Assembly: GCF_040807025.1 (NCBI RefSeq)
Contig: NC_090981.1
Span: forward strand, 67,093,645-67,157,644
From: Struthio camelus
Taxonomy: Eukaryota > Chordata > Aves > Struthioniformes > Struthionidae
DNA: 64,000 bases
Direction: 5' to 3'
The notes under the pieces are model-generated. The model made no database searches, had not been told where the DNA came from, and saw nothing but the letters and a program-made list of their open reading frames with translations. Below are positions 60,301 through 64,000 of this stretch, one piece after another (the stretch's first letter is position 1; every line of letters starts with the position of its first letter). Made by a program: the position numbers and the translations under genes.

Positions 60301-63300
60301 CCATTATACAATCAATGTGAAATCTCTAAATTATACCGCTTATTTCACAGTGCTCGGTGTTCAGCATTAACATTTTGAAGCTTTCATCCATGTATTTGAA
60401 CAAATTATCTCTCTGGATGAATGGGCTTGCAGCTGCTTCCCCCAGAGAAGAAGTAGAAGGGAGAATAGATTGTGTTTACAAACTGCAATGTGTTTAATGA
60501 TTTTTAAAAATGATTATAGTGACATACCTTGGAGAGGGAGGGGAAGCACTCGTGCATAACTAGCATCGAAACAGTCTTTGTCAGCAAATTTAGATCATTT
60601 GCCTCTTTTAGGAATCTACAATAGAGGAGCACAGGCTGGCGTAACTAGTGAGAGCTCCCGGGAAGCGCGTATGGGGATGTTTTGCATTGCGTGCCATGAG
60701 TATTGCACACCTCCATCAGGAGACGTTTTCTCCTTTGAACTTTTGCTCTCATCTACCATTCATAATGTTAGTTTCTAAGAAAACATACTTCAGAAACAGA
60801 TAATTTGCAATTCAGTCAGCAAATCCTGGTCTTCTGCATGCTGTGAAGAGGCCAAAATTACATCTCTCCTGGAAAACATAACAAATATAGTAATGTTATA
60901 CAATACTTTTCATCAGTATTTAATCAGTAGCCTTCTTCAGGATGTGGAAGTGACTATAAATGGCTTAGTCTTGGGAGCTGGAAATTTCACTATAGGGTGG
61001 CAATATAGCAAATCACTTCCCTTAAATCACATCATTAATTTCTAAAAATTTCCATGATGTACCGCTTCCTACTAGGGTAGCTGTGATAATGCATACCAGC
61101 AGCTTGCGAAACACCCCCCTTATTTACCCGCCCCCCAAAAAGTGTTTTGCAGTGGATATCATATTTCATACACCTTTCCCCTTCTATTGTGTGTTCTACC
61201 GGTGGTTCAGCAACACGAGGGTAGAGAGAGGTAGGCTTCTAGTTGAAAAAATGAAAAAAAAAAGAATCTTTTGAGCTGAACTCTTTGAAGAGCTTATTTT
61301 TCCTGAGACAGGTGATGAAAAACAGGAAAAGCAGTTCCTGCGCTGGCCTTGGACGCAGGAATCTAGGTTTGTTTTTCACTTGTCCCTTCCTGGAGGACCA
61401 TCACAAGTGCTCTCAGTGCTCAGTGTACACCCACCAAGCAAGGCGCGTGTTCCCCCATCTCCGCTCCTGCAGCCAAGCTGGCACCTCGTGCTTTTGAAAC
61501 TAGATGTTTTGGCCTGTCTCCAGCCCCCACATCCCTGACACAGCTGGCTGATGGTTTGAGAGCCACCGCACTGGGTTAAACAGAAGACTTGTGGCAGGTA
61601 TGGTTTAAGCAGTACTTTTGACAAATATAACTGTAGTGTAACCCCCCCCCCCAGATGCATTGTGCATTGTGCATCTAGGTCGAGGGTGTTTCCATTTGAA
61701 TGTTGCATGATTAACAGTCCCACCTGCCACAATTTAATCTGGGCCTCACTCCATAGAGAAAAACATAATTCTGGCTTGCTTTTAGCAGAGCTGCTCAGCT
61801 TCAGAGTTAAATTGCGTCTGCTTTGAAGTAAGGATTTTCAGTGTATTAACGTGTAATTCCTCGCGCGCTTGAAACTGCCACCAGATTAAATAATCGTGCC
61901 ATCTTCTGATGTTTGCTCCTGGGCTTGCTCTGTCCTCTTGCTCGCGCTGGCACAGGCCTCTGTGAGGCTCTGCAATGAGCTTTATCAGGGAACGGTTCCA
62001 GCCAAAAACTAACTTGGCAAGCAGAAACAGTTGCTCTCAGCTGGATCGATTTCCTGATGCCGTTCATCATGCAGCTGCAGGAGGGGGACAGCGCGAGAGC
62101 ATGCAGCCACGGCTGGCAAAAAGTCAGCCTTAGTCCCTTAAGAAGCTATGCTGGCTAATACCAGTTTAAAGCTTGTGGCCAATGATAGTCTTAAGGAACC
62201 TCCTCTGACTACCAAAAACGTCCGTCTTCCACCCAGTCTAGGCATAGCATGGTGTATAGATAAGTTGCTTATGAATTAATATATTATGCCTGCGCACAAA
62301 ACTCTTAAAACACAGTCTTCCTACCTAATAGGAGTCATCTAACTGGTTCCTAGGGGTGAGTAGTTTTTGTGAGTACAACTTAAATGAAGCGGAATAAACT
62401 AGACAACTAGCGGGGGACGACGCTGTTCAGCATTTGCTGCCTTTGTGGACTGTATACCAGAACCAAACCCCATTTTAATCTGCAGAAACTAGTTACTTGG
62501 CTTGGGTGCACTAATTCCAGCTAATTTCCTGGTGTCAGCAAGCCTTAGCGGCTCCCAGATCAAGTATTCAAAATAAGACGGTCTTTGTCAGATAACAAAA
62601 AGAGCTGTCAGCATGAGGAACTTGCTAGGATACCAGAAAGGAAGGGGATTGTCGTGATTAATGGTGTTTGATGCTGTTTCCTGTAGGTGTGGGTGAAACA
62701 CAGCGAGATGATTAACCTGCCGGGATGCCCATTTCTCGCACTCTGTGCCGTGCCCGGTCCTTCTGCGCTAGGTCCATCACTGAGTCATCCGGGCATCGCG
62801 TGTCTCAGAAACGAGCCGCGGTGGAACGACGTCCAGGCTCGGCTGAACGTGGGAAGGCAGCGCCGAAACACTATTTGGCGTTTTCTTCTGCCAAAGCGCC
62901 TTTCCTGATGGATCCAAGGCTCGGCGGGAAGGACGGAGGAGGTGTGTTGGGGCTTCGCCGCCGCTGAGCTGTACCGCCGCACGTTGCTCTGACATAGCTG
63001 GCCTGAGAAAAGGCACAGCCCTCGAGGAACGGCAAAATCACCACGTTGTCCCAGAGATAAACCGAAAGCTCCCGACGAGGAACGGTTTGAGGCTGTTTTT
63101 GATCTCTGTAGCATGGCTGCGTTTCTGCTAGGCACTGTTCAGAAGTGCCTCCATGCTGTTTCTTGCCCAGGTGATCGAGGTGAAGCTGATTTGAGTTTGG
63201 GGAAGAAAGGGTAGATCCACTTGCCATCTTCTGTGGCTCTCTCTTGCCCTTTTTGCCTGAGGTATGACCCGCTCCCAAGAATCAACTGGAAATTGTCATT

Positions 63301-63436
63301 CAGCGAGTTTCTCGCTTTCACAGCAACCTCAGGCATCAGTGAGCTGGTAACTTCTGTCCCCTTTCTGGGGTGGGTCTACTGCGTTGGCAGCTGATGTACT
63401 AACGCTCTCCAATATGTGATTGGGTGGCCGTTGGGG
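54361..63436. other. Intergenic region downstream of ELAC1, no gene seen
   Basis: Nine kilobases of mostly AT-rich DNA. By mammalian synteny SMAD4 would follow, but I find no SMAD4 coding exon here. Open frames (for example 55597-56151 on the - strand and 55473-55889 on the + strand) overlap each other and show no known motif. A small CpG-richer patch lies at about 62700-63080. Confidence 0.55.
61641..61652. repeat. Poly(C) run with adjacent GCATTGT repeat
   Basis: A run of about 11-12 cytosines is followed by AGATGCATTGTGCATTGTGCATCT, given here only as a pair of AGATGCA/TGCATCT arms around tandem TTGTGCA. It is a small hairpin-forming low-complexity site. Confidence 0.6.
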
Positions 63437-64000
63437 GGGGGACAGCTGGTGTGCGCGTGTTTGGTGGGAACGGTTGGTGTGTGTTTGGAGGGGTCGGTTG
63501 GTGCGTGTGGGGGGACGGTCGGTGCGCGTGTAGGGGACGGTTGGTGCGTGTGGGGGGACGGCTGGTTCGTGTGGGGGGACGGTCGGTGCGTGTGGAGGGG
63601 ACGGTTGGTGCGTGTGGAGGGGATGGTCGGTGCGTGTGGAGGGACGGCTGGTGCGTGTGGGGGGACGGCTGGTGCGTGTGGGGGGACGGCTGGTGCGTGT
63701 GGGGGGACGGTCGGTGTGTGGGGGGGGACGGTTGGTGCGCGTGGAGGGGACGGTTGGTGCGTGTGGAGGGGACGGTCGGTGCGTGTGGAGGGGACGGTCG
63801 GTGCGTGTGGGGGGACGGCCGGTGCGTGTGGGGGGACGGCTGGTGCGTGTGGGGGGACGGTTGGTGCGTGTGGAGGGACGGCCGGTGCGTGTGGGGGGAC
63901 GGCTGGTGCGTGTGGGGGGACGGTCGGTGCATGTTTGGAGGGGTCGGTTGGTGCGTGTGGGGGGACGGTCGGTGCGTGTGGAGGGACGGCTGGTGCGTGT
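63437..64000. repeat. About 21-bp GT/GG-rich minisatellite, runs off the window
   Basis: A tandem array of a 20-22 bp unit typified by GGTGCGTGTGGGGGGACGG, with variable C/T positions in CGGYYGGT. About 27 copies are visible and the array continues past the window end. The + strand is G/T-rich with G-runs of 4-8 in nearly every unit. The His/Pro/Thr-rich open frame on the - strand (63399-63932) is a by-product of the repeat. Confidence 0.93.

Noticed and set aside
63399-63932. 177-codon His/Pro/Thr repeat open frame on the - strand
   Set aside because: It is a translation of the 21-bp minisatellite and continues off the window. There is no gene structure.

Overview
The window is avian nuclear DNA. 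The signs are interrupted genes with vertebrate GT-AG splice sites, CpG islands at gene starts, and several CR1 non-LTR retrotransposon copies with the bird-type 3' end. It has no operons, CRISPR arrays or bacterial features. Two protein-coding genes can be fully assembled, both on the + strand and in the order ME2 then ELAC1. In mammals the same order continues to SMAD4. In birds this block is, as I recall, Z-linked, but nothing in the window proves that or identifies the species.

Layout. 1-8300: intergenic, with a 5'-truncated CR1 (about 211-1304), a CR1 scrap (6171-6222), a strong 18-bp hairpin with GATATC palindromes (3748-3840) and a fold-back inverted repeat (5699-5779). About 8290-10200: CpG island 1, the probable ME2 promoter and non-coding first exon. 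16185-41034: the 15 coding exons of ME2, encoding a complete 578-residue mitochondrial NAD(P)-dependent malic enzyme. Its introns hold a degraded CR1 end (about 28.9 kb) and a tail-to-tail CR1 pair (36309-37040). 41035-46800: 3' UTR and intergenic DNA. About 46850-49000: CpG island 2, the probable ELAC1 promoter, containing a C18 run and a 20-bp purine-rich minisatellite (47650-48270). 50274-53831: three coding exons of ELAC1, encoding a complete 364-residue short-form tRNase Z, with a poly(A) signal at 54330. 54360-63430: intergenic DNA with no gene that I can support. 63437-64000: a second minisatellite, period about 21 bp, running off the window end.

Function. ME2 converts malate to pyruvate in the mitochondrial matrix. 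ELAC1 is a cytosolic/nuclear metallo-beta-lactamase-fold tRNA-processing and repair nuclease. They are neighbours by conserved synteny and have no evident shared pathway. Both keep all catalytic residues I could count. The most notable protein observation is that ME2 keeps the fumarate site and active site, but all four residues I recall as the human ATP exo-site (197, 482, 542, 556) are substituted. I did not find a clearly new biological system; the best leads are that exo-site pattern, the two G-rich minisatellites and the fold-back structures.
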